DNA of 60,000 bases from Anaeromyces robustus (Eukaryota > Neocallimastigomycota > Neocallimastigomycetes > Neocallimastigales > Neocallimastigaceae): contig MCFG01000047.1 in NCBI GenBank assembly GCA_002104895.1, positions 90,001-150,000 of the forward strand, in the 5' to 3' direction. Of the stretch, positions 40,080-52,990 are shown piece by piece. The notes under the pieces were generated by a model, which made no database searches, was not told where the DNA came from, and worked only from the letters and a program-made list of their open reading frames with translations. Each line of letters begins with the position of its first letter. The first letter of the stretch is position 1. A program made the translations under genes and the position numbers.

Positions 40080-40670
40080 TTTTTTTATTTTTAGTTTTTT
40101 ATATTAAATAATGGTTTTAAAATTTTTTAGTTTAGTAATTTAGTTTAGTTTTTTTATTTATTATTATTATAATTTATTAATATTTATTATTATAATTTTT
40201 CCCCTTTTCGTATATAGTTATTATTAAAGAATAATATTTTATTAATAAATAATATGAATATGATATTATTTTTGACAAAGTAATTGTAAAGAGAAAAAAG
40301 GAAGAAAATTGTTTCTTTAAAAATATGTATTTTAAAAATATGGATTTTAAAAATTGATTAAACATTTTAATTTATTTTAAGGAATTATTAACCAACCAAT
40401 TCAAAAATAATTTTATTAAGTTAAAATTTTTGAAAATAATTTGTAACATTTTATTATTTTTATTATATTACTATGATTAAATTAATATTTATATTGTTAT
40501 TACTAAAATGTAACGTATTAGAGAAAAATCATTTAATATAATATTAACATATAAAATATGTTAAGAAATATAATATATAAGATATAATAATATAAATGAA
40601 TATATATAATTTATTAATAATAAGTTTTGATTATAATAGTAAAATATAACTAATTATATGATGAATATAT
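40080..40670. other. Upstream region of the ABC transporter gene
   Basis: AT-rich DNA with TTTAGTTTAGT repeats near 40125-40150. It should contain the promoter of the minus-strand ABC gene, but no specific element is recognisable. Confidence 0.5.
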
Positions 40671-40760
40671 AGGAACCATGTTTTAGCAGAACAACGCCAT
40701 AGGCTGTAGTGTACGTATGGGAGATGAATACCCATATGTTAGTTTAGTTTTTTTTTTTTT
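40671..40760 (+). ncRNA. Candidate pol III small RNA, tRNA-like
   Basis: A GC-richer block is followed by a T run (40748-40760) that would terminate RNA polymerase III. Its 3' part forms a 9-base-pair hairpin (40713-40721 with 40731-40739, one G-U pair). The same segment can be read as a T-arm, TGGGA-GATGAAT-ACCCA, with a loop resembling TTCGAAT, and TTTAGCAGAACAACG upstream is a poor A-box. A proper cloverleaf with acceptor stem could not be closed. It may be a degenerate tRNA, a tRNA-derived repeat, or an unrelated small RNA. Confidence 0.3.
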
Positions 40761-41614
40761 ATAAAATGTATAATTCTTAAAGAGAAAAATAATATTCCAT
40801 ATTATTTAATACTAATATTGGATAAAATAATTTTAATATATATAATGAAAATTTAAATTTTCAAATCAATTTGTGAAAAAAATTAATAGTTTATAGTCAT
40901 ATAATAAATTCACACACGTGATAATATTATTATAAGCAAGTGAAAATATATTAATATATGTATTTATTTAATAGTTTTATTCTTTTTATTATTTAATTTT
41001 CAAACAATTTGAAATTATAATGATATTGATGAAATTGTTTAAATGATGAAATTGTTTAAATTATGAAATTTAATGAAATTTTAAAAATTTTATATATTTT
41101 TATAAAACAAGATACCTTAATCTTGAAATATCAATTGATATGAAAAAAAAAAAAAAAAAAAAAATTAATGTTTATAATAAATTCAAAATTATGATTATTA
41201 TTTCATATATACACACGTGACAATATTATTATAACCAAGTGATAATACATTAATGTATGTATTTTTTTAATAATTTTATTCTTTTTAATATTTAAAATTC
41301 AAACAGTTTGAAATTATAAAGATATTGATGAAATTGTTTAAATGATGAAATTGTTTAAATTATGAAATTTAATGAAATTTTAAAAATTTCATATATTTTT
41401 TAAAAACAAGATATCTTAATCTTGAAATATCAATTGATATATAAAAAAAAATTAATAGTCTTATAATAAATTCAAAATTATGATTATTATTTCATATATA
41501 CACACGTGATAGTATTATTATAACCAAATGATAATATATTAATGTATGTATTTTTTTAATATTTTTATTCTTTTTAATATTTAAAATTCAAACAGTTTGA
41601 TTTATAATGATTTT

Positions 41615-41627
41615 GATGAAATTGTTT
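41615..41627. repeat. Left target-site duplication of the SINE
   Basis: GATGAAATTGTTT, identical to 42083-42095. The motif is also part of the satellite monomer, so the insertion site was within a unit. Confidence 0.7.
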
Positions 41628-42082
41628 GTCAAACCAGTTTTTATCCTGGTTGTTAAGGCGTTGTCTTAGCATACATAAGGTCTCTGGTTCGACCCCGCGG
41701 GTCTGATGTTTCCTCTATGTGGGTTTTTCATCAGGACTTGTTCGACCGCCAGGTTAAGTATTGTCCTTCCTTAATTATACCAAACTTCTTAATTTAATAA
41801 TTTATTGTACTGCCTGACACTTATAGTCTTTAATATTGTTTCTTTGAGAAAATCCAACCTGTACCAATCAATAACGTAGAATAACCAAGTGAATTAGAAT
41901 CACGTGACCATTGGGCTTTTCATCAGCCTTGTTTGAGGTTTGTCGGGCACCGAGAATGTGTGGCTTGCGGATATAAATTCAGCAATTATTGTACATGATT
42001 GGGAAAGCCGAAGCTTACTGCTTCACATTAGGGAAGGTCAAAGAAGCATACCCCGGTCAAAGCAAAAAAAAAAAAAAAAAAA
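41628..42082 (+). mobile_element. tRNA-derived SINE
   Basis: A 455-bp, much less AT-rich insertion in the satellite array. The head (41628 to about 41700) is tRNA-like: an A-box TGGTTGTTAAGGCG (41647-41660) and a canonical B-box GGTTCGACCCC (41686-41696), spaced as in a tRNA gene, with a short CTTA/TAAG anticodon-like stem between. The body follows, with no open frame. It has an internally repeated phrase, GTGGGTTTTTCATCAG (from 41719) and TTGGGCTTTTCATCAG (from 41911), suggesting a composite origin. The element ends in GGTCAAAG plus a 19-base poly-A tail (42064-42082). A 13-bp target-site duplication flanks it. These are the hallmarks of retroposition by a partner LINE, transcribed by RNA polymerase III from the internal promoter. 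Confidence 0.85.
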
Positions 42083-42095
42083 GATGAAATTGTTT
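42083..42095. repeat. Right target-site duplication of the SINE
   Basis: GATGAAATTGTTT directly after the poly-A tail, matching 41615-41627. Confidence 0.7.
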
Positions 42096-43395
42096 AAATT
42101 ATGATGAAATTGTTTAAATTATGAAATTTAATGAAATTTTAAAAATTTCATATATTTTTCAAAAACAAGATATCTTAATCTTTAAACATTTATCAGTATG
42201 AATAAATATTAGTTTTTATAATGAAATTAAATAATAAATTCAAAATTATAATTATTATTATACACACGTGACATATTACACACCATGTGATAATAAATTA
42301 ATATATGTATTTATTTAATAATTCTATTCTTTTTATTATTTAAAATTCAAACAATTTGTTTTATAATGATTTTGATGAAATTGTTTAAATTATGAAATTT
42401 AATGAAATTTTAAAAATTCATATATTTTTCAAAAAAAAGATACTTTAATCTTGAAATATGAATTGATATAAAAAAAATAATAGTTTTATAATAAATTCAA
42501 AATTATGATTATTATTTCATATATACACACGTGACAATAGTATTATAACCAAGTGATAATACATTAATATATGTATTTATTTAATAATTCTATTCTTTTT
42601 ATTATTTTAAATTCAAACAGTTTGAAATTATAAAGATATTGATGAAATTGTTTAAATTATGAAATTTAATGAAATTTTAAAATTTTCATATATTTTTCAA
42701 AAACAAGATATCTTAATCTTGAAATGTCAATTGATATGAAAAAAAAAATTAATAATCTTATAATAATAATCATAATTTTGAAATTATGATTATTATTTCA
42801 TAATTGTACACGTGACAATATTATTACAACCAAGTGATAATACATTAATATATGTATTTATTTAATAATTTTATTCTTTTTATTATTTAAAATTCAAACA
42901 ATTTGATTTATAATGAATTTGATGAAATTGTTTAAATTATGAAATTTAATGAAATTTTAAAAATTTCATATATTTTTCAAAAACAAGATATCTTAATCTT
43001 GAAATATCAATTGATATGAAAAAAAAATTAATAGTCTTATAATAATAATCATAATTTTGAAATTATGATTATTATTTCATATATGTACACGTGACAATAT
43101 TATTACAACCAAGTGATAATACATTAATATATGTATTTATTTAATAATTTTATTCTTTTTAATATTAAAAATTTAAACAGTTTGAAATTATAAAGATATT
43201 GATGAAATTGTTTAAATGATGAAATTGTTTAAATTATGAAATTTTAAAAAATTCATATATTTTTTGAAACAAGATACCATAATCTTGAAACATTTATTAG
43301 TATGAATAAATATTAATTTATTATAATGAAATTAAAAAATTATGATTTTAAAATTTCATTAGAATAATAATAATATATATTCACGTGTCATTATT

Positions 43396-44062
43396 ATTAT
43401 ATGTATATGAACCATAATTTTATTTTTAAATAATGAAAATAATAATATATGAACAATGGTGAAGAAAGTGTATTAAAAAGTTAAGTTATATGATTATAGA
43501 AAGAATTGATAAATCGGAAAGTGAGGAATACCTATGTAATTTAAATGAATTTACGCATGAGAAAAAATTTTTAGAATTATTTTTTTACAAAATATTTCTA
43601 AAAGATTATTTTATGATTTTTTTATTAAATTATTACTATAGATTTCATTAGTTTAGTTTATTTGTCTTTTATAGTTAATGAAGAACAAGAAACTAAAAAA
43701 AAAAAAAAAAAAAAAAAAAATAAAAAATAAAAATAAGCAATAATACATGATAATATATTCTGTATTATTTTTTAGAATTTATTTCTCTTTTTTATTTTTA
43801 TTTTATTTATTTAATTTTTTTTTAATAATAATAACAATAATAATATTTATAAGAAAGCTTTAAAAATTTATACTTAAAAAATATATAATAGATATAATAA
43901 TATATTATTATTATTATTATTATTATTATTTTCTTTTTATTTTTTATATGCTTTAATTTAAATTATTTTATTATTATTTTTATCTTAAATTTTAAATAAA
44001 AATCTATGATCTAACCGATAATAATTTTTTTTATTCGTTTTTATTTTTATTTAATTTTATTT

Positions 44063-44104
<42 letters not shown>

Positions 44105-44212
44105 TAATTTTTTTTTCTTTTCTTTTTATATTTTATCATTTATTCTTATCTTCTATTTTTATTTTTATTTTTATTTTTATTTTCTTTTTAATTTAATTTT
44201 TTTTTAATTATT
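43396..44212. other. Intergenic DNA downstream of the Sec7 gene
   Basis: Poly-A (43697-43720) and long T-rich tracts (about 44067-44180) lie before the stop codon of the minus-strand Sec7 gene; the latter correspond to an A-rich 3' untranslated region. No gene is seen. Confidence 0.65.
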
Positions 44213-44707
44213 TTAATTTTTGAGTTGATTTAACACAATATCAATGAATTGATTTTCTTCATAAGATTTTTCTTCTGTAGATGTTTGAGAAGGCTTTGAT
44301 GATGGAGATATTGTACTTGACGTATTTACTTTATTATCATTTTCATTATTATTATTATTATTATTTTGTTCATCATGATGACTTTCTACAGATGGACGTC
44401 CTAGACTCTGATAACCATCAACGATTTTAAGAGTAGATAATGATCGACCAATTGTATTATATTTTTTATTATTTGGTAAGAAATATTCTTTAAGGATAGC
44501 AATATTACGAGGTATGGGTTCGGCACAACAACGTGCAAATTTTTTATCTTCTTCCGTTAAATCAATTTCATTAGAATAAGAATTAATAAACATTGAAAAT
44601 CTTTCAATTGAATTTGATCGTGATATTAATTTATCTTTTCCTTTTTCATTATCAGAAGATGATAAAGAATTACCAAATGTATTGTTTGTATTTGGTACAG
44701 TTAGATA

Positions 44708-44746
<39 letters not shown>

Positions 44747-46504
44747 GTTATTGTTATTATTATTATTATTTTCTTCACCATAGGAAGAAAAATTTATTTC
44801 CATTCTTGTAATGCAATCCTTTGTTGATTGTATGAAATGTTGTACTTTTTGATCGTTTTCTAATATGAAAATATATTTTTTTAAATTCATACGTGGTTCT
44901 TCTTCTCCATCAAAAAATAATTTACTAGGTAATAATGAATTGGCTCTTTCTATTCCTTCTGAATTACAATCAATAGTTTCTAAAGTTATTGAATGTTTCA
45001 TATAAGCTGGATCAACTTTTACACATTTAGAATCAATAGGAGTATAACTATCTAAAATAGAACGTTGAGTATCGGTTGATAATTGGGAAGCAAGTTTTGT
45101 CAAACTTTTAGTGAAAATTAATAATTTTCTACCAATAGCTTTAGTCGCTGTAATTGTAAATTCTGCTTTGTTAGAATTTTTAAAAGTAAGTATATTTGGT
45201 GTAACTTTTAAATCTTGTGTATTAATATTAATTTGAATATAAGGATTAGGATTTGGTATAGTGACAGTAATTATACCAGAACTTTCATGCTGATAAAGTT
45301 TTGTTGGAAATTCTTGGGGGTTTCCTTTATCTGTGTTATTATTTTTTGGTATATAGCTAAAGGTTGTTTTAAAGGAATCTTGATTTTGTTTTATTGAAAT
45401 AATATCTGGTGCTACTTCAATTTTTTCATTCTTAATAGTTTCATACATATCTTCTAAAAGTTCTAAAGGAATATAATGCTCATTTTCACCTTCATTATCA
45501 TTATATATTTGAACTTCATCTTTAAAACGATTAAAGAAAGATGATTTTATTCTTTCCATATTTTCTTCATTTCTATATTCTTCAAGATCTTCTTGAGGAA
45601 TGGATGGATGTAATTCCGCATTTAATGAAATGATTGTAAAAACTAATTTTAATGTGGTCATATAATCAAACGGTACAATTTTTTCATTTCGAGAATGCCA
45701 AATTTTAGCAAAACAACAAAGAATACGATTTATAATATCATTATCACTTGGAAGTCGAATAGTTTTAAGGAAAAATCTTAAGGAATGATCAATACGAACA
45801 TTATAACAAGGAATAGCGTTAATATATGCTTCTAAAATATCATTATGTTCTGGCATACCAATGAAAAATCCTAATTGTCTTTTACTGATTCCTGGCATAC
45901 AGTGTAAAAAGAGAGCAATTGAATTGGAAGAACAATGTAGCAATTTTTGTTGGAAAAGGAATCTTAAAGATTTTATTGGATTAACAGCAAATTGACTTAC
46001 TGCTTTTTTAACAATTGGATTTTTATTTAAATATTGTTCTTCTAAAATTGAATCATCTCCTTGCATAACTAACCGAAACTTTTTGGTTTCTAAAATACTT
46101 TTAATTTGATATTTTATTGTTTTATCTTGCTTAATTCCTTTACATATAAATAATGAATCATTAAAAACAAAAATATAACGCTTTTTAGCCATGGATAAGT
46201 TTAAAATATGATTTACTTTAACCATACATAAAAATTTCCTTTCAAATGGTTCAACTGGAATATCCAAAATATTTTCTTGTTTATTAGTTTCAACTTCATT
46301 TTTTCTAGTTCTTAATCCAATAATATTCATAACATTTTTTCTAACTTGGGCTTTTTCTTCGTTAGTCATATTTTCATTACTATTATTGTAATTTATTTGA
46401 TTATTTTCATGCGGTGATGATAACGAATTTGAGTCATTAGCTTTAGTAGCAATATTTATTCTATTGTTCAATTTTGCAAAAAGATTTTTTCTTATTTGGT
46501 CATG

Positions 46505-46539
<35 letters not shown>

Positions 46540-46650
46540 CATTATTATTAATATTATTATTAACATTATCATTATTATCATTATTATCATTATTATTCTT
46601 GATATTGTTGTTTTTGATATTCGAATTATCTTGAATTATTTAATATTTAA

Positions 46651-46684
<34 letters not shown>

Positions 46685-48243
46685 ATAATAAATGTATACA
46701 CATTAATAAAATTGTTTAATATAGTTATAAACATTAATAATACATTTCAATAATAAAATTATAATATAATTTTAATATTATTTAATTCATATATTTGATA
46801 TTATTATTATTATTATTATTATTGTTATTATTTTATATGACTTACCATTACGATCATATTTACTATTTAAAGGATTAGAATTTGGACTCGTTGGAGATGT
46901 AGGACCATCATTGTTATTCTTTATTCTTCGTAATAAAGTATTAATAGCATTTTGCCTAATATTTTGTCCGGGTTCTGATGGTGATGTATTTGAATTTATA
47001 ATTGGTGGCTCTATTTTATCATTATTAATATCATTATTATCATTATTATTCATTAAATTTCGATCATTTGTTTTATTTACAGGATTACCAATTGCACCTA
47101 ATTGAGGATTAATTATGTCATTTTGAGATTGATATTTTAATGATGAAGCTCGTTGTGAAGGAATAATTGATTTAGAAGAATTAGGAAGTTGTTGTTGATA
47201 ATATAATTGAGGTGAAAAAGATTTATAATCATTATTAAATAATTGTGGTTCTTCTACATAATTTGATGAAGAATATCTTGAAGATATTGAAGAATATCTT
47301 GCCATACTATTGGCATCAGGAAGCATAAGTGATGACATACGAGAACTATCTATAGTAGAAGCTATTCTTGAATTCATTGAATAGGATGCATATTGATCAT
47401 ATGAGGATGTAGGAATTTCACCACTACTTCCTTCTCTAGTAATTGAAGAAGTAGAAGAATATGAATCATTCCTTTCAATAGGATTTATTTTATTATTATA
47501 AATAGAAGAATTTTGAAAATTATTATTTTCATTTGTATTTATATATGGAGTAAATTTAGGAGATGAATATATTGGATTTGATTTATGTTGGAATATTTCA
47601 AAAGATTTATCACTATTAGCACTATACATTCGTTCATTTGTACGATTTTCAAGGATATGGAGTGATTGCTTTCTCTGATCCATCATTTCCATTCTATTTT
47701 TTTCTTGATTATCCATTTTTGATTTTTCTACTCTTCTTGATAAAATAGCTAACGGATTTTTATTATCCAATTTATTTTTTACATCATTATTCATTGAGAT
47801 TGGGGATACTAAAGAAGAACTTTGTGAGGTTATAATGTTATTATTTTCTAGATAGTTTGAGTTATTTTTATTAATTTTTCCATAATTATGGTTATTATCA
47901 AAAATATCACTATTTGACATAGATAATGAAATATTGGCAGCATTTGCTGCTCTATTAAATAAACTTTGATCAATTGATTGTTGCGAATTTTGTATAATAT
48001 TATTCTCCTTTACTATAGGTATTTTATAATTATTTGTTGGATAGGTATTTATAATACTTGACTGTGTTTCTACTGGTGAATTCTGCTCAACTCTTCTTCT
48101 AAGTGTTGCTATAGCTTTTTGACGTTGTTGTTTTACATTTGTATTATTTTCCTTTATATAAAAAATTATTAAAGTTATTTTTTAAATAAATTATTATTTG
48201 AATATTAAAAATTATTAATAAAAGGGAAAAGTATAGGTTATAG

Positions 48244-48322
<79 letters not shown>

Positions 48323-49161
48323 ATAGATAAGTAAATAAATAAATAAATAAATAAATAAGTAAATAAATAAATAGATAAATAAATAAATAGATAAATAAAT
48401 AAATAGATAAATAAATAGATAAATAAATAGAAAATAAATAATAAATTTAAATATAAAAATATAGTTAAAAAGGATACAAGAAAAAAAAAGAAATAATTAT
48501 TATATTGTCAATATTTATTTAATATAATGATATTAAATATTTATATATATATATTTTAAATACAATATTATAAAGAATTTTCAAAATGTAATTTTCAATA
48601 ATGATTTTTATTAAAATTAAAGAATAATATATATTTCCATATGAAATCAATATAAGTTTAAAATAAATAATATTTTTCAAAACAACAAAAAACCAGAAAT
48701 ATTATTGAAAAAAAAAAAAAAAACTTTAAGTAATAAACTTATTTTATTTAATTATATTAATATAAATAAGAATTATATATATTAAATAAATATAAATAAT
48801 TTACCGGTGGGGTCATTGAAAATTGTTGATTTGATTGTTGTTGTTGATAGGCAAAAGGTTGATATGGATTAATGGGTTGAATTGGATTAGTTATATCCTG
48901 ACCATTTGAAGTCATAGGTTGTATATAATTTTCATTTATGATATTATTTTGTCTCATTAAAAAAGTATTATCAACATTTTGGGGATATTTATTATAATTT
49001 TGATAATATTGCTCTTTATTATTTTGTGTTGAAAAAACTTTATTATTAGAGAAAAAATTGTCAGAATTTACATTTGAATCTATAGATTGTTTCCCTTCCA
49101 ATTCATTTTTCCGCTGCTGAGTTCTTGTTTTTATTAAATTTATTTTTAATCTATTATTCAT
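44213..49161 (-). CDS. PH-like and Sec7 domain protein, Arf exchange factor family
   Basis: Three exons on the minus strand, 49161-48805, 48151-46846 and 46629-44213, join in phases 0 and 1 with GT..AG borders and encode 1359 residues; each part is open in the joined frame, so what look like three separate frames are one gene. The first 600 residues are disordered and Asn/Ser-rich, and hold repeats of a short basic helix (R129, R518, R601, R651). A PH-like beta region lies at about 682-747 (ERKFLCMVKV..RYIFVFNDSLFICK). A Sec7 domain follows at about 762-952 (NPIKSLRFLFQQKLL, GISKRQLGFFIG, LRFFLKTIRLP, FTIISLNAELHPS). A beta-rich Ig-like stretch at about 1007-1060 (VTPNILTFKNSNKAEFTI) is next, then an Asn run and a tail. 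Sec7 domains catalyse GDP/GTP exchange on Arf GTPases at Golgi and endosomal membranes. Here the catalytic RLPGEAQ is RLPSDND, so activity may be altered. Confidence 0.8.
48152..48804 (-). other. Intron 1 of the Sec7 gene with a (TAAA)n array
   Basis: A 653-base intron whose centre (48247-48432) is an interrupted (TAAA)n microsatellite with TAGA and TAAG variants. Long for this window, where most introns are 90-190 bases. Confidence 0.7.
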
Positions 49162-51541
<2,380 letters not shown>

Positions 51542-52990
51542 AATGAAGATAAATGATTTGATTATAATTATTTTGGTAATTAATATGTAATTAAATAAAT
51601 TATATTACAATATATTGATTTTATATATTATTTTTTATATTCTATTAAAATGTTTTATTTACTATTCTTTTACCATTTGTATTTTATATATGTATAAATG
51701 TTAATTAATAAAATTATTATTATATATAATTAAATAAATTATATATGATATATATAAAAATAATAATCATAAAAATAAAAAATAATTAAAGTGAAAATAA
51801 TTTTAAAAGTTTGATTTAAAATTCTTTTTAATTTTAAAATAAAAATTAAATAATTGGAAAATAATTTCATAAGGTATATATTAATAATGAATAATTATAT
51901 TTATAATAATATATAATATTAATATTATTTTAAGAAAACATTTTTAAATTTTAAATTAATATTGATTATATAAAAAAAATAATTTTTTAATCTTATTGCT
52001 TTTTATATATTATATTATAATATCTTTTCATATCAATATAAAAATTTATATTTACATATATGTGTATTAAATATTTTTTTTATAAATTTTTTATTATCTA
52101 TATATATAAAAAACATTTTATTTATATTTATATAAGTTCATTTATATAAAATATATTTGATTTAAGCCGAAGAATCAATAATAAAATAAACGAAATAATA
52201 AAAATCAATAATTTGATTTAAAAGAGGAGATACATATGGAATTAATTATATAAGAATAAAAGAATTAGTCTTTTGAATTAGATATTTTTTAAACAAATAA
52301 ATACATAATTATTTCTTAAATAGAAAGAACAATTAAAGGTAATAGCAACAAATATGAATAATAATATTTAAGTAACAATAAATATAAATATAAATAATAA
52401 TATTTAGTATTTATGGTATTTTTTAAGAATTGTTTAAATTGAAAAAAAAAAAAAAAAAAAAAAATTATATTATATATAAGTTTTAATTAATTGCTTTAAT
52501 ATATTTAATTGATTATTTATTTTTTTTTATATTTTCATAGTTTATATTATTTAGAATTTTATTTTTAAAATTAATATCTAATATATAAATTAATTCAATA
52601 TCTTTTTATTCTTTCAATTTATTAATAATAAATAAATACTAAATTTATTTATTATTAATAAATTTAGTATTTATTTATTATTATAACAGTGTTTTTTTTA
52701 GAATAAAAAATATATTTAAAAATAATAAAAAAAAAATACTTATAGAATTTTTTATAAAAAATAATTATTATTACAAAAGATAATTAAATTCTTTAATAAT
52801 AATATTATATTTATTGAATAAATATAGAAATATAATAACCAAAATTCTAATTTTATATAAATTGATAATTTTTGTAATATATATATATAATTTATATAGA
52901 ATATATATTTTTCGTCAAAAAATTTTTCAATAAAAACTCTAATTTATATTAAAAAGCAATAAATTTATATATCATAATTTAATAGTAAAA
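51542..52990. other. AT-rich intergenic DNA upstream of the first glycoprotein gene
   Basis: It contains a perfect 26-bp inverted repeat (52624-52649 and 52657-52682, 7-base spacer; the arm includes AAATACTAAATTTATT) and a poly-A run near 52442-52464. Nothing else is recognised. Confidence 0.65.
52962..52984 (+). promoter_or_regulatory. Conserved 23-base leader block of the paralogue pair (copy 1)
   Basis: These 23 bases, beginning AATTTATATATCATAA, are identical to 56949-56971 upstream of the second paralogue, and end 6 and 7 bases before the respective start codons. Either a shared leader or promoter-proximal element, or simply recent common ancestry; the flanking upstream DNA is clearly diverged. 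Confidence 0.35.

Larger units (their letters stand above)
40890..43395. repeat. Satellite-like tandem array, about eight units of 265-300 bp
   Basis: Each unit carries a CACGTG palindrome (ending near 40920, 41219, 41509, 42270, 42533, 42814, 43092 and 43386), followed by a variant of AACCAAGTGATAATA, then ATTCAAACARTTTGA, one or two copies of GATGAAATTGTTTAAAT, then CAAGATATCTTAATCTTG (an inverted repeat) and ATATCAATTGATAT (a palindrome). Spacing is about 265-300 bp once the SINE inside the fourth unit is removed. No coding potential. The strongly palindromic monomer is the most regular non-genic structure in the window. Confidence 0.85.

Noticed and set aside
41640-41700. A functional tRNA gene
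   Set aside because: A- and B-boxes are good, but no acceptor stem closes, the anticodon loop is abnormal, and poly-A and target-site duplications show it is the head of a SINE.
46787-49161. Two separate Asn-rich genes upstream of the Sec7 gene
   Set aside because: Donors at 48804 and 46845 and acceptors at 48152-48153 and 46630-46631 join them in frame to the Sec7 exon, and the repeated basic helix motif continues across all three parts.
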